Assembly (NCBI GenBank): GCA_951802425.1
Contig: OX637799.1
Span: 2,914,001-2,978,000 of the forward strand
Source: Clavaria fumosa
Lineage: Eukaryota; Basidiomycota; Agaricomycetes; Agaricales; Clavariaceae
Direction: 5' to 3'
Length of the DNA stretch: 64,000 nucleotides
Below, piece by piece: positions 12,208-22,039 of the stretch (position 1 is its first letter; every line of letters begins with the position of its first letter). Below the pieces are notes generated by a model. That model saw only the letters and a list, made by a program, of their open reading frames with translations. It ran no database searches and was not told the origin of the DNA. Made by a program: the position numbers and the translations under genes.

Positions 12208-12654
12208 CTCTAGCTATGGGCTATGCATGATGTATGAGTCATTGATTAAATATTGGAATCTGATAGATGATCAGGAAAGCTGCGCGCTTGCACTGGAATG
12301 ATGAGTCTGAGCAGTGTCGATCTTTGTTGGGATCCTTGTGATGATGATGTCATCCGCAATCAGATAGGGTCCCTGCTTTGATGCATTATATCGCGTCGGC
12401 TGCAACTGATCTTGTTGGGGATATGATCGGAGGATCAGATGATCTGTGATCGAGTTATTCTGAGTCATGATTACTTGATCGATCAGTGTGATGCAGTGAT
12501 CGAGTGAAACTGATCTCTGATCAGAGATCTTCTCAGGGGTGATCGTGTCTGGTAGATAGGGGTTTGCCCAATCGAGGTCGAGATCAGCCTGTGGCGGTTA
12601 TTGGATAAAAGGACGGTCTTCCTCCTTTCGCCGTCTCTTCAGAGTCTGCCTGCT

Positions 12655-13441
12655 ATGTGTCTCCAAGGTCACCACCTTGTCGAGTTCTTCCACAGCTCTT
12701 CCCTCTTCGCTCCCCGCACTGGGATCAAGTTCTCCTGCAACACCTTCCACTGGTGGGTTCAACTCGTCCCTGCCGACGCGGATCTCTATTGGGTCCTCGA
12801 CCGATGCTTTGCCTGTGGGGATCCCTCCCACCTTGTCAAGGACTGCTCCTTGACCCAAGGTCCTTACCGACGTATTTGTGACCTTCTCGAGGACCCTCAT
12901 GGTGAGTTAGCCGAGCTGCTTCTCTCTGTCTCCAGTAAGTCTGATTCTTTATAGATTGGGACTGGGCTCCTCCCCATCCTCCCTCGCCGACTGTCTGGGC
13001 CACCACCCCTTGGGGTGACCAAGGTACTTGGTACCAAGGTGGGCAGGATTGGGCTGAGATTGGTTCTGGTCCTGTACATCCGGCTTACCGTCCCCAGGTC
13101 CAGATTCCCAACCTCTGGACACCCCATTGGTGGCACCTCCTCCATCGCCCTCCCTTCCTACTGTTGACCTCCCCCCCGCCTATTCCCCCCTCCCATCTCC
13201 TACTCTGGACGACGGAGGTTCTCTCGGCGCTGTGCGAGATCTGCAAGAGGCTGCCCTGGAGGCGGGAATCTGGGATGGTCAGTTTGCCTCCCATCCCTTG
13301 AGGGTAGCTCTCGGGTTCGTGGGTGAGTCTGACTTCTCAGACTCTTCAGATGAGTCATGGGAAGAGGAGTCTTGGGGGTCTGAGTACGGCACCTCGGGCT
13401 CCTCCCTTGATGAAGAGGGGTCTTGGCTTTCTTTCATGTAG
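12655..13441 (+). CDS. LTR-borne antisense gene: CCHC zinc-knuckle protein with acidic tail (copy 1)
   Basis: Runs on the plus strand inside C's 3' LTR, against gag-pol. Two exons, 12655-12934 and 13098-13441, joined by a 163-nt intron (GTAAGT...TCCCCAG), give 207 codons plus stop. A second GTGAGT donor at 12902 is in the same phase and would shorten the protein by 11 residues. Exon 1 has a zinc knuckle CFACGDPSHLVKDC (spacing C-X2-C-X4-H-X4-C) preceded by an aromatic segment (FHWWVQLVPADADLYWVLD). Exon 2 starts proline-rich and ends with a Ser/Asp/Glu/Trp-rich stretch (DFSDSSDESWEEESWG). The other LTR keeps the same frame, introns and motif with few residue changes. I know no named family for it. 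A role in nucleic-acid binding or control of the element is inference. Confidence 0.6.
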
Positions 13442-13587
13442 ATAAGTATTGTACTTATCTTGTGATAAAATATATAGTTGGGGTTTAGCCCCTTGTTCGC
13501 CTGATCTCATGGTGTTCCTTAAGTTAAAGGATTGAAATTTGCTGGCCTGGTAGTACGGACGATGCTTTCATGACACGACCCTCTCTC

Positions 13588-16500
13588 TTAAGCTTCACTG
13601 GGGATTTTCGAGGATGAACCACGGGCCTTCCTCCTCTTAGCAGTCATCCAGACGAACTCTGGATGGGTGTCATGAAAGTGTCTGATTGCCTCTTCCGCGT
13701 GTCCCAATTCCTTCTCTGGTTTCCACATGTCTTCGTTTGGTCCATATCCTTCCCATCTGACTAGGTACTGTTTCTGACTTCGCCATAGCCATCCGTCCTT
13801 GATTTCACCAATCTCATATTCCTCCTCTCCCTCCACTTCCACTGGTGGTGGTGGGGGTTCTATTCGTCCTGGAATCATTGATTCTCTGTACGGATATAGC
13901 AGGGAGATGTGAAACACTGGGTGGACCCGAATCGAGGCTGGTAGTTCCAATTTGTAGTTGACGTCAGAGAGAACTTCAATGATCTCAAATGGTCCTAGTC
14001 GTCGATCGGCCAGTGTCTTGCTGGGGGCTGTGGTGGTGATATTTCTGGCATCTAACCACACCTTCTGTCCTAGTTTAAATGGTGATTCTTTCTGACGGTC
14101 CTTGTCGTAGTACCACGCCATTTGTTCTTGAGACAGCTTCATAGCTGCTCTCAGTTCGTCCTGTACCTGATGGAGATGGCTGACTACTTCCTCTGCCTTG
14201 GGCACCCCTGTATCCTTTCCTGTGTCAAATGTCATCCTTGGATGATATCCCCTTGCAGCATAGAAGGGAGATTGCTTAGTGGTGGTGCTAACGTTGTTGT
14301 TGTAGGCGAATTCTGCCATTGGCAGGTAGTGGCTCCAGTCATTCTGTCGATAGCGACAGAAGAGTCGTAAATATTGCTTTAAGGTCTGATTGATTCGCTC
14401 GGTCTGTCCATCTGTCTGTGGGTGGTATGCAGTGGAATAGGCCCCCTGTACGCCTAATTTCTTGAACACTCCTCTCATCAGCTTGGATGTGAATTGTGTT
14501 CCTCGATCTGAGATCATCTTCTCTGGGACTCCATGCAGCTTCCAGACATGTTGTAAATACAAGTCAATGGTCTCTTCTGTGTCAATGTCTGACTTGACTG
14601 GAATGAAATGTGCCTCCTTGGTTAGATGGTCTGCTACCACCCAAATTCCATCGTATCCTGCCGACTTAGGTAATTCCACGATGAAGTCATTGGTGGCCAC
14701 CTGCCAAGGTCGTTCTGCTGGTGGAATGGGTCGAAGTTCCCCTCTGGGCTTCTGCGCCCAGTTCTTCTTCCGATTGCAGGTGTCGCAGGTTTCTACGTAA
14801 TGCTTGATGTACCTGGTCATCCCTGGCCACCAGTAGTTCCGGGAAATAAGTTCCATTGTCTTGTAGACCCCTGGATGGCCTACTTCTAGTGAGTCGTGGT
14901 GCAGTTTAACCAGATCTCTTCGTATCCCTGGGTTGTCTGGTACGCATACTTTCCCCTGGAAGAGTAGCAGTCCGTCCTCCAGGTTCCAATCTTCCAGTCC
15001 CTTTCGCAGTTGCCTTGGTCCCATCTTCAGGAGTTTCATTGCTTCCATTACCTCAGGGTCGTATTCTACTTCCTTCCTGATTCGTTTCCGAATAGGGTGA
15101 TCCTGGAGGCTCGAAGCATGTCCTCTCTTCATGGCACAGATCCTAATCCTTTCTGGTTGTAGCACCTCTGGGGGGTTCAGCTGTAGGACCTGCCATCCCT
15201 GGTTGTCTGGGGTTTCTGGCTTATGGTCAGGCCTCCGTGATAGCTTGTCTGGCTTCCCTCCCAGTCGTCCAGGTCGATGTTTGATCTTGTAATCAAATCG
15301 TGTCAGGAATAAACCCCACCTCGCCTGTCTCCGGGTGAGTGTCTGTGCTCCCCCAAAGTACTGTAAGTTCTGATGGTCGGATAGAATGGTCACCCTGTGT
15401 CGTGCCCCCTCCAAGTAATGTCGCCACTGCTTAAGGGCCAGAATGATAGCCAGTAACTCCTTGTCGTAAATCTGGTAGTTTCTTTCAGCGGCATTCATTG
15501 CTTTTGACATGAAGGCTATTGGGTGCACATTCCCATCCTCTCCCTTCTGTGACAGTACTGCTCCGACTGCAAAGTCTGAAGCATCGCACTCCACTACATA
15601 GGGCTCTTCCAGATTTGGGATGATCAAGACAGGGGCATCCTTGAACTTATCCTTGTACTGTCTGAATGCTTGTCTTTGTTCCTCCCCCCATTCAAAGACC
15701 TTCCCCTTCTTCAATAGACTAGTCAAAGGTCTGACCTGTTCAGAGTACCCCTTGATAAACCTTCGGTAGAAATTGCCAAACCCCAGGACTTCTTGTATTC
15801 CCTTCACAGTTGTTGGTTCTGGCCAGTCCATGATCGCCTGTACCTTTGCTGGATCCATTCTGATTTGATTGTGTGAAATCAAAAATCCTAAGTATTCTGT
15901 CTCTCCACGGAAGAACTTGCACTTTTCTGGTTTACAGAATAGGTCATTCTCCTGTAGTCGTCGAAGCACCTCCAGGACTGTCATCACATGCTCCTCTCTC
16001 GTCTCTGAGAATATCAGGATGTCGTCCAGGTATACCACCACATTGGTCATATCTTTGAATATGTCGTGCATCATCCGCTGGAAGGTTGCCGGGGCGTTAC
16101 ACAGTCCGAATCCCATAACCTCCGGCTCATACAATCCTTCCTCAGTCACGAAGGCGGCCTTGTACTGGTCTCCATTCCTTACTCGGACGTTATTGTATCC
16201 CCACCGTAAATCCAAGGCCGTGAAGTAATAGGCTAAGGCCAGCTTGTCAAGTAAGGTCTGAGTCAAGGGTAGTGGGAATCGATCCTTGATGGTAATTGCA
16301 TTCAGCTTCCTATAATCAACCACTAACCTCAGGCTACCATCCTTTTTCTTGATGAAGAACACTGGTGAGGCTGCTGGTGACCCTGGTCCTTCTGACTTCC
16401 TGATGTACCCTTTGGCTAGGTTCTCGTCCAAGTACTCCATCAAGGCTTCTCTTTCTTTCGGGGACATAGCGTACTTCTTGGAGTTAGGTAAGGGCGCTCC

Positions 16501-16798
16501 TTCCTCCAAGTTTATTGCGTGGTCCCATGGTTTCCTCTCGGGAAGTCGTTCTGATGCCTTTTGTTCGAACACCTTCTTGTACCTTCGAAACTCCCTGGGT
16601 ACCATTTCTTCGAACGTCCGTACCTTCTCTTGTCAAAGTACCTGCTCTGCTATTTGCTGTGACTTGGTAAACCCTGTGGCAATTTGCATGATCCTTTCTG
16701 TATCCATAACCTCGAACACTTGGTCTCCCTCTTCAGGTTGGTCATCTTCACTGGGTTCTTCTTCTTCTCCCTCTAGACATTCGGTTGTGTTTCCTCAA
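13588..16798 (-). pseudogene. C pol: RT, RNase H, integrase, chromodomain, with one nonsense codon
   Basis: From 16605 to 13588 a single frame of 1005 codons is open. RT motifs LRLVVDYRKLNAIT and VVYLDDILIF, RNase H (VECDASDFAVGAVL), integrase zinc end (H...H...CDTCNRKK), core (NDFIVELP, ISDRGTQF, GQTERINQ) and a C-terminal chromodomain (KQYLVRWEGYGPNEDMWKPE) are all present. The frame continues upstream to about 16798 except for a TGA at about 16633-16631, in a VL-stop-QEK context; a CGA arginine codon hit at its CpG would explain it. The link to the protease frame is also shifted near 16790. The stop TAA lies 12 bases from the 3' LTR, with purine tract GAGAGAGGGTCG between. Overall it is one or two mutations from open. 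Confidence 0.88.
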
Positions 16799-17251
16799 CC
16801 AGTCGATTCCTATGATGACGTCTTCGACCCCTATGTCTGCTATCAATAGGTTCTCCTTTGATTCATGCCCCTGTGCCTTCAGGGTCGCCTTCACTTGATG
16901 GGTGATCTTCCCGATCTGGTTAGGGGTCCCATCAATATTGGTCAGGGAAATTGCCTTTCTGAGGTGCTGTCGCCTGAATCGCTTGGCCAGTCTTGGGGAT
17001 ATGAACAGACTTGAGGCCCCACTGTCCACCAGTGCCCTTACCTTAGTATTTATTCTCTCAGTCTCCAGCATGATGTCAAGATAAATATGGTCATCATTTG
17101 GGACTGATCGAATAAATACAGGTGCAGACTCTGGGGTACTATAGGTCAAAGAGTTTGTGGGCTCTCTCTTCAACCTTCCTGAAAATCCTCTTCTTTCTTG
17201 GTTTCTTCGTTTGCTGTTCCTTGGATTTGCATTCTCTGTCGTTGAGGACAT
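16748..17251 (-). CDS. C aspartic protease ORF
   Basis: A 167-codon frame that overlaps the end of gag by 82 nt. It has the retropepsin motif LVDSGASSLFISP (about residues 72-84) and the second protease signature DVIIGIDWLRKHN near the C terminus, where pol frames normally continue into RT. Here the frame runs off into an Arg-rich tail, so a 1- or 2-nt change separates it from pol. It cleaves the polyprotein in working relatives. Expression probably needs frameshifting or reinitiation from gag. Confidence 0.8.
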   Translation of the reverse strand: MSSTTENANPRNSKRRNQERRGFSGRLKREPTNSLTYSTPESAPVFIRSVPNDDHIYLDIMLETERINTKVRALVDSGASSLFISPRLAKRFRRQHLRKAISLTNIDGTPNQIGKITHQVKATLKAQGHESKENLLIADIGVEDVIIGIDWLRKHNRMSRGRRRRTQ

Positions 17252-18540
17252 TCACGAGCAAGGTGTCCTTTCTGATCGCAAATAAAACATGTTCCTTCTT
17301 TGAGTCGTCTCATCCGTTCTGCTGGGGCGAGTCTCGAGGCTTTGATCGCTACTCTGTTCATGTCTCCCCTGGCTGTCTCTCCTTTGAAGGGTTGTCTGGG
17401 CGTCTTCCAGACTGGTCCCCTTTCTCTGATTCTTGTTAGGATACCCTGTTCATATTGGATGGCCACTCCAAGCAGTCCGGACACTGTCTCTGGTCTCTCG
17501 ACATGCACTAGGAGATCCTTGATTGCTGGTTTCAATCCATGATAGAACATCTCTCCTAAGGCGATTTCATTGTATCCACTTGGTACTGACCATCTGGTGA
17601 ACATGGCGTGGTATTCAGATACTGTCTTCTCCTGTTTGAGTTCTCTGAGTTTTGCCCTGGCCATCTGTGGTTCATTGATGGGGCCCCAGAGTTTGGCGGC
17701 CTCTCCGAGGAGTGCGTTCCAATCACTGAGGAAGGGATGTTGCTGTGAGGTCCCTATTGTTGTCAATAATCCATAGGCCCAAGTCTTCACTACAGGTCCT
17801 TCAAACCATCGCAGGAACTGCAGGCACCTTGCTTCGTCTTGACCTGCTCCAAAATAGAATGGATATGCTGTGAAATATAGGTATGCCTGTACCACGAATG
17901 GTCCCCAGTTTTCTCGTTCTCCATCAAATGGGACGGGGGGTGTTGGCTTTGGTGGTTTATGTATTCCTATCCTTTCTGGCATTCCGATCATTCCTGGGTA
18001 TCCTCCTCCTGGTGGGCCTCCTCCTGGTGGGTCTCCTCCTGGTGGGCCTCCTCCTGGTGGGCCTCCACTTGGTGGTTCCCTTCCTGGTGGTCTCCTCCCA
18101 AAAGGTTCACTCCCAGAAGGGTCCCTCCTTGGTGGGTCTCCACCTGGTGGTTTGCTTCCGGTCCCTCTTGGTAAGGTGAAGGGGTTGTATTCTGCTGCAG
18201 GTGTGGTGCCTTCCTTCACTCCTTCGAAGGGATCTGTCGACATGGTGACTCTTCCCTTGCCCTTTGGTGCTGGTGTTGGTGTTGTCGGTTCGTGCTTGGG
18301 TATAAAGTATTCTCGTTCTGCGCTCACGGAGGACTCTACCTCTGTTAGTCCCATTCTTGCCCTATATTTGGCTTCTTCTTCCCTGTGTGCAGCCATTTCG
18401 GCCTCGAACTCCCTTTCTCTTCTAAAGATGTCTTCTTCCAATCCTGATGCCAGGACTGAAGTCTGTCTTTCTGCTGTGTAGGCCGTGGCAATCTTTGCCC
18501 CTCCCTTGCTCCCTGGAATATCTTCTTTAACGGAGCTCAT
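17170..18540 (-). CDS. C gag (capsid and nucleocapsid)
   Basis: 456 codons, intact. A charged N terminus is followed by a Pro/Gly repeat region (about residues 130-185, PPGG units). A capsid domain of the retrotransposon gag type follows (about 195-360, NWGPFVVQAYLYF, LKQEKTVSEYHAMFTRW), then a CCHC zinc knuckle CFICDQKGHLAREC near 427-440. Gag would form the virus-like particle and package RNA. Its ATG (18540) overlaps the end of the upstream frame (18527-19150) by 14 nt, so translation may be coupled. The Pro/Gly block is a direct repeat array and could vary in length among copies. Confidence 0.88.
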   Translation of the reverse strand: MSSVKEDIPGSKGGAKIATAYTAERQTSVLASGLEEDIFRREREFEAEMAAHREEEAKYRARMGLTEVESSVSAEREYFIPKHEPTTPTPAPKGKGRVTMSTDPFEGVKEGTTPAAEYNPFTLPRGTGSKPPGGDPPRRDPSGSEPFGRRPPGREPPSGGPPGGGPPGGDPPGGGPPGGGYPGMIGMPERIGIHKPPKPTPPVPFDGERENWGPFVVQAYLYFTAYPFYFGAGQDEARCLQFLRWFEGPVVKTWAYGLLTTIGTSQQHPFLSDWNALLGEAAKLWGPINEPQMARAKLRELKQEKTVSEYHAMFTRWSVPSGYNEIALGEMFYHGLKPAIKDLLVHVERPETVSGLLGVAIQYEQGILTRIRERGPVWKTPRQPFKGETARGDMNRVAIKASRLAPAERMRRLKEGTCFICDQKGHLARECPQRQRMQIQGTANEETKKEEDFQEG

Positions 18541-19150
18541 TGGTATGACTTCTTCTTTCGTGCGGGTTCCTGCAAATGATCTCTATGATCCTTCCTTCCG
18601 GGTTATGCTCGATCTGTACTTCTGCTCTGAGTGCGTCAAGCCAGGTGATTGGGTACCCTAGGTTGGCGTAGTCTCGGTGTTTAAACTCGAGTACGGGTAC
18701 AAATGAGATGACTGGATTTCTTTCTCGCTCTGCTATCCCTTCCTGGGCAGCGTATAATACTTGCAGGTTCCGATGTGCGGTTCTCCTCTGAATGGTTCTG
18801 GGGGGTATTACTCTCCCTAAAGGTCGTGTCCACAATACTGCGGTGTCTAAGACTCGTCCCACTATGTTCTGTTCCAAATTGGTAACAGAGATATCTGAAT
18901 CATCTGGGTCAACGTGTCTTCTTCTTCTTTGTAGTCTCTCTCGTCTTTCTTCAGAGGTGTCTGTGGTCTCCCAATCCGGTTCTCTCTCTCGCTCTAGGCT
19001 TACTGAAGAGCTTCGATCTTGTGTCGGGCTTGTGACAGCAAAACCCCTTTGGTGTGCAAGGGTAGAGCGAAGGGTCTGTTCAGTTTCTAATGCTAGTCGA
19101 TAGTCCTGGTGGACTTGTCTCTCGATATGCAAGGAATACTCCTGCAGCAA
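18527..19150 (-). CDS. C upstream ORF running from the LTR into the internal region
   Basis: The frame is open for 207 codons from 19150 and remains open upstream to about 19435, well inside the 5' LTR, with no ATG in that stretch. It crosses the LTR end (19022) and the PBS without a stop; AVTSPTQDRS is encoded across the junction. It is charged, with Glu/Arg-rich parts (EERRERLQRRRRHVD) and a C-terminal segment resembling a folded domain (ISFVPVLEFKHRDYANLGYPITWLDAL). I do not recognise it. It could be the N-terminal part of gag, made from a non-AUG start or from a spliced RNA. Being coding across a PBS is unusual. Confidence 0.5.
   Translation of the reverse strand: MLQEYSLHIERQVHQDYRLALETEQTLRSTLAHQRGFAVTSPTQDRSSSVSLEREREPDWETTDTSEERRERLQRRRRHVDPDDSDISVTNLEQNIVGRVLDTAVLWTRPLGRVIPPRTIQRRTAHRNLQVLYAAQEGIAERERNPVISFVPVLEFKHRDYANLGYPITWLDALRAEVQIEHNPEGRIIEIICRNPHERRSHTNELR
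19009..19020 (-). promoter_or_regulatory. C primer-binding site, self-priming type
   Basis: On the minus strand AAGATCGAAGCT follows the LTR end after one base. It is the exact complement of AGCTTCGATCTT in the LTR (19412-19401 here, 12173-12162 in the 3' LTR), which lies about 34 nt after the TATA box of the 3' copy. This fits priming by the RNA's own 5' end. Confidence 0.7.
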
Positions 19151-19478
19151 TCGGAGTGTCTGGTAATAAGTCTGGGGATTGGCTCGGAGTAGTCGGTCCT
19201 TTATCCAAGTCCTCGTATACCTTTGGTAATACTCGAACCGATAGAGGTTCTGCTCAATCGATGGGTGGCTGGTGAAACTCTCAGGAGGGATGACTTGCGA
19301 CCTTAAAGGTGGGAAGACAAATCCTTCCAGTGCGAAGTTCTCAGCAGCGACGTTTGCTGTCAGACTTAGTTGAGGTCTCTCAAGTAAGTGTATAGACGAA
19401 AAGATCGAAGCTAGGGTACATGTGGGCTGGTCCCAGGTCTAGCTATGGGCTATGCATGATGTATGAGTCATTGATTAA

Positions 19479-20706
19479 CAATAGTCCCAGCTAGTTTAGT
19501 ATACTAAATATCAGTTAATGTACCAAAATGCTTTGAACTCAAGCCAGCTACAGCTGATCCTACTAATGTCAGCAAATGCTGTGAAGGCAGTATACTTATG
19601 TCCAGCTAATGCTGACTATACTATTACAGTACAGTAGAAGTCAACTTAATCCAGCAGCTGCTGGTGAACATAGTATACTAATCTACAGTAATAACAGCTA
19701 CAGGGTATTTCCAGTTAACTTGATCCAGCAGCTGCTGATTGTTGTAGTATACTATTCAACAGTAATAGCAGTCATAAAATAACACCAGTTAACTTGGTCC
19801 AGTAGCTGCTGGTTAGTATAGTATACTATTCTACAGCAAAAGCAGTGGTAAAAATATTCCAGTTAACTTGATCCAGCAACTGCTGATTGATGTAGTATAC
19901 TATTCAACAGTAATAGCAGTCATAAAATATTGCCAGTTAACTTGGTCCATAGTGCACTTTTACACAGTAATTTCTGCACACTATGCACAACTTGAGTCTA
20001 CTATCTGTGAGTGCAGTAGTTACAAGCAGGTTTAATTAACTCAGTTGTAGTACTTGTGAATTGAATCATTAATTTGAGCACAGCACTTGTAATTATGATA
20101 ATATAAACATGGCAATGTACTGCCACAGCTTCAGGAAGTTCATTCAATTTTATATAATGTTTTAATTTGAGGCCATATTTTGATGTTTATATAAGCTGAA
20201 TTTCAATATAGAGGCATTTGATAAATATTTGTCTGTATTTGGGCTTATTTATTTCATGTCAATAAATACACAGCTATTATGTCTAGTTAACTATTTGATA
20301 GCAACTACTGCACTAAGTTCACAGCTCAAGTTAATTAAGTGTGATGTCATGCTATACTAGTATAGTCAGCAGTAGCTGGATGTAAGTATACTAGTATAGT
20401 CAACAGTAGCTGGATGTAAGTATACTAGTATAGTCAACAGTAGCTGGATGTAAATATACTAGTATAGTCAACAGTAGCTGGATGTAAATATACTAGTATA
20501 GTCAGCAGTAGCTGGATGTAAGTATACTAGTATAGTCAGCAGTAGCTGGATGTAAGTATACTAGTATAGTCAGCAGTAGCTGGATGTAAGTATACTACCT
20601 TTACAGCATTTGCTGACATTAGTAGGATCAGCTGTAGCTGGCTTGAGTTCAAAGCATTTTGGTACATTAACTGATATTTAGTATACTAAATTAACAGGGA
20701 CCACTG
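19479..20706. mobile_element. Foldback/MITE-like DNA transposon with internal tandem repeats
   Basis: Inverted ends of about 115-120 bp: left CAATAGTCCC..., right complement CAGTGGTCCC..., both continuing TTTAGTATACTAAATATCAG. It is flanked by TGATTAA at 19472-19478 and 20707-20713; the uninterrupted site exists in the other LTR at 12232-12240 (CATTGATTAAATATTGG). It has no ORF. It holds about four units of roughly 70-75 bp (19630-19960, CCAGTTAACTTGATCCAGCAG cores) and seven units of 34 bp (about 20353-20592, TATACTAGTATAGTC...GTAGCTGGATG). It is AT-rich. The superfamily is uncertain: the TSD is 5-7 bp because the ends overlap the target. Confidence 0.85.
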
Positions 20707-21118
20707 TGATTAAATATCGGAATCTGATAGATGATCAGGAAAGCTGCGCGCTTGCACTGGAATGATGAGTCTGAGCAGTGTCGATCTTTGTTGGGATCCT
20801 TGTGATGATGATGTCATCCGCAATCAGATAGGGTCCCCGCTTCGATGCATTATATCGCGTCGGCTGCAACTGATCTTGTTGGGGATATGATCGGAGGATC
20901 AGATGATCTGTGATCGAGTTATTCTGAGTCATGATTACTTGATTGATCGGTGTGATGCAGTGATCAAGTGAAACTGATCTCTGATCAGAGATCTTCTCAG
21001 GGGTGATCGTGTCTGGTAGATAGGGGTTTGCCCAATCGAGGTCAAGATCAGCCTGTGGCGGTTATTGGATAAAAGGACAGTCTTCCTCCTTTCGCCATCT
21101 CTTCAGAGTCTGCCTGCT

Positions 21119-21905
21119 ATGTGTCTCCAAGGTCACCACCTCGTCGAGTTCTTCCACAGCTCTTCCCTCTTCGCTCCCCGCACTGGGATCAAGTTCTCCT
21201 GCGACACCTTCCACTGGTGGGTTCAACTCGTCCCTGCCAACGCGGACCTCTATTGGGTCCTCGACCGATGCTTCGCCTGTGGGGATCCCTCCCACCTTGT
21301 CAAGGACTGCTCCTTGACCCAAGGTCCTTACCGACGTATTTGTGACCTTCTCGAGGACCCTCATGGTGAGTTAGCCGAGCTGCTTCTCTCTGTCTCCAGT
21401 AAGTCTGATTCTTTATAGATTGGGACCGGGCTCCTCCCCATCCTCCCTCGCCGACTGTCTGGGCCACCACCCCTTGGGGTGACCAAGGTACTTGGTACCA
21501 AGGTGGGCAGAATTGGGCTGAGATTGGTTCTGGTCCTGTACATCCAGCTTACCGTCCCCAGGTCCAGATTCCCAACCTCTGGACACCCCGTTGGTGGCGC
21601 CTCCTCCGTCGCCCTCCCTTCCTACCGTTGACCTCCCCCCCACCTATTCCCCCCTCCCGTCTCCTACTCTGGATGACGGAGGTTCTCTCGGCGCTGTGCG
21701 AGATCTGCGAGAGGCTGCCCTGGAGGCGGGAATCTGGGATGGTCAGTTCGCCTCCCATCCCTTGAGGGTAGCTCTCGGGTTCGTGGGTGAGTCTGACTTC
21801 TCAGACTCTTCAGATGAGTCGTGGGAAGAGGAGTCTTGGGGGTCTGAGTATGGCACCTCAGGCTCCTCCCTTGATGAAGAGGGGTCTTGGCTTTCTTTCG
21901 TGTAG
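21119..21905 (+). CDS. LTR-borne antisense zinc-knuckle gene (copy 2)
   Basis: Counterpart of the copy in the other LTR, in the 5' LTR of C. Exons 21119-21398 and 21562-21905, same donor and acceptor, 207 codons plus stop. The knuckle CFACGDPSHLVKDC is unchanged. Residue differences from copy 1 are few (for example N to D and D to N in the segment before the knuckle, A to T and Q to R in exon 2, last residue M to V). Nucleotide differences in this region are nearly all at CpG. The foldback element lies about 410 bp upstream of its start and may separate it from its own promoter. Confidence 0.6.
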
Positions 21906-22039
21906 ATAAGTATTGTACTTATCTTGCGATAAAATATATAGTTGGGGTTTAGCCCCTTGTTCGCCTGATTGCATGGTGTTCCTTAAGTTAAAGGATTGAA
22001 ATTTGCTGGCCTGGTAGTACGGACAACGCTTTCATGACA

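Larger units (their letters stand above)
11783..13575 (-). repeat. C 3' LTR (1793 bp)
   Basis: Matches 19022-22039 without the 1228-bp foldback insertion and its TSD copy. Ends TG...CA. It carries the plus-strand gene at 12655-13441 and an intact TATATAAG promoter box at 12207-12200. Confidence 0.92.
11783..22039 (-). mobile_element. Element C: gypsy chromovirus with 1.8-kb LTRs that carry an antisense gene
   Basis: Minus-strand element of 10257 bp with a perfect 5-bp TSD CCCCG (11778-11782 and 22040-22044) inside A's 3' LTR. LTR ends are TGTCATGAAAGC and AAGCCCGACA. Order in element direction: 5' LTR 22039-19022 (with an inserted foldback element), PBS 19020-19009, upstream ORF, gag, protease, pol with chromodomain, purine tract, 3' LTR 13575-11783. 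Pol is nearly intact: a reading break between protease and RT and one TGA. It is the youngest LTR element here by completeness and position. Confidence 0.93.
19022..22039 (-). repeat. C 5' LTR, enlarged by a 1228-bp insertion
   Basis: Same sequence as the 3' LTR, but it carries a foldback element at 19479-20706 and lacks ten bases that include the TATA box. The outer end ATGACA at 22034-22039 abuts the TSD. Differences from the 3' LTR are almost all transitions at CpG sites. Confidence 0.92.

Noticed and set aside
17870..18481. Long plus-strand ORF opposite C gag
   Set aside because: It mirrors the Pro/Gly repeat of gag (PPGG read backwards as Pro/Gly-rich). No domain; the gag strand has capsid and zinc knuckle.
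20350..20595. CRISPR-like array (34-bp units)
   Set aside because: The units are continuous tandem copies without unique spacers, in a eukaryotic transposon.
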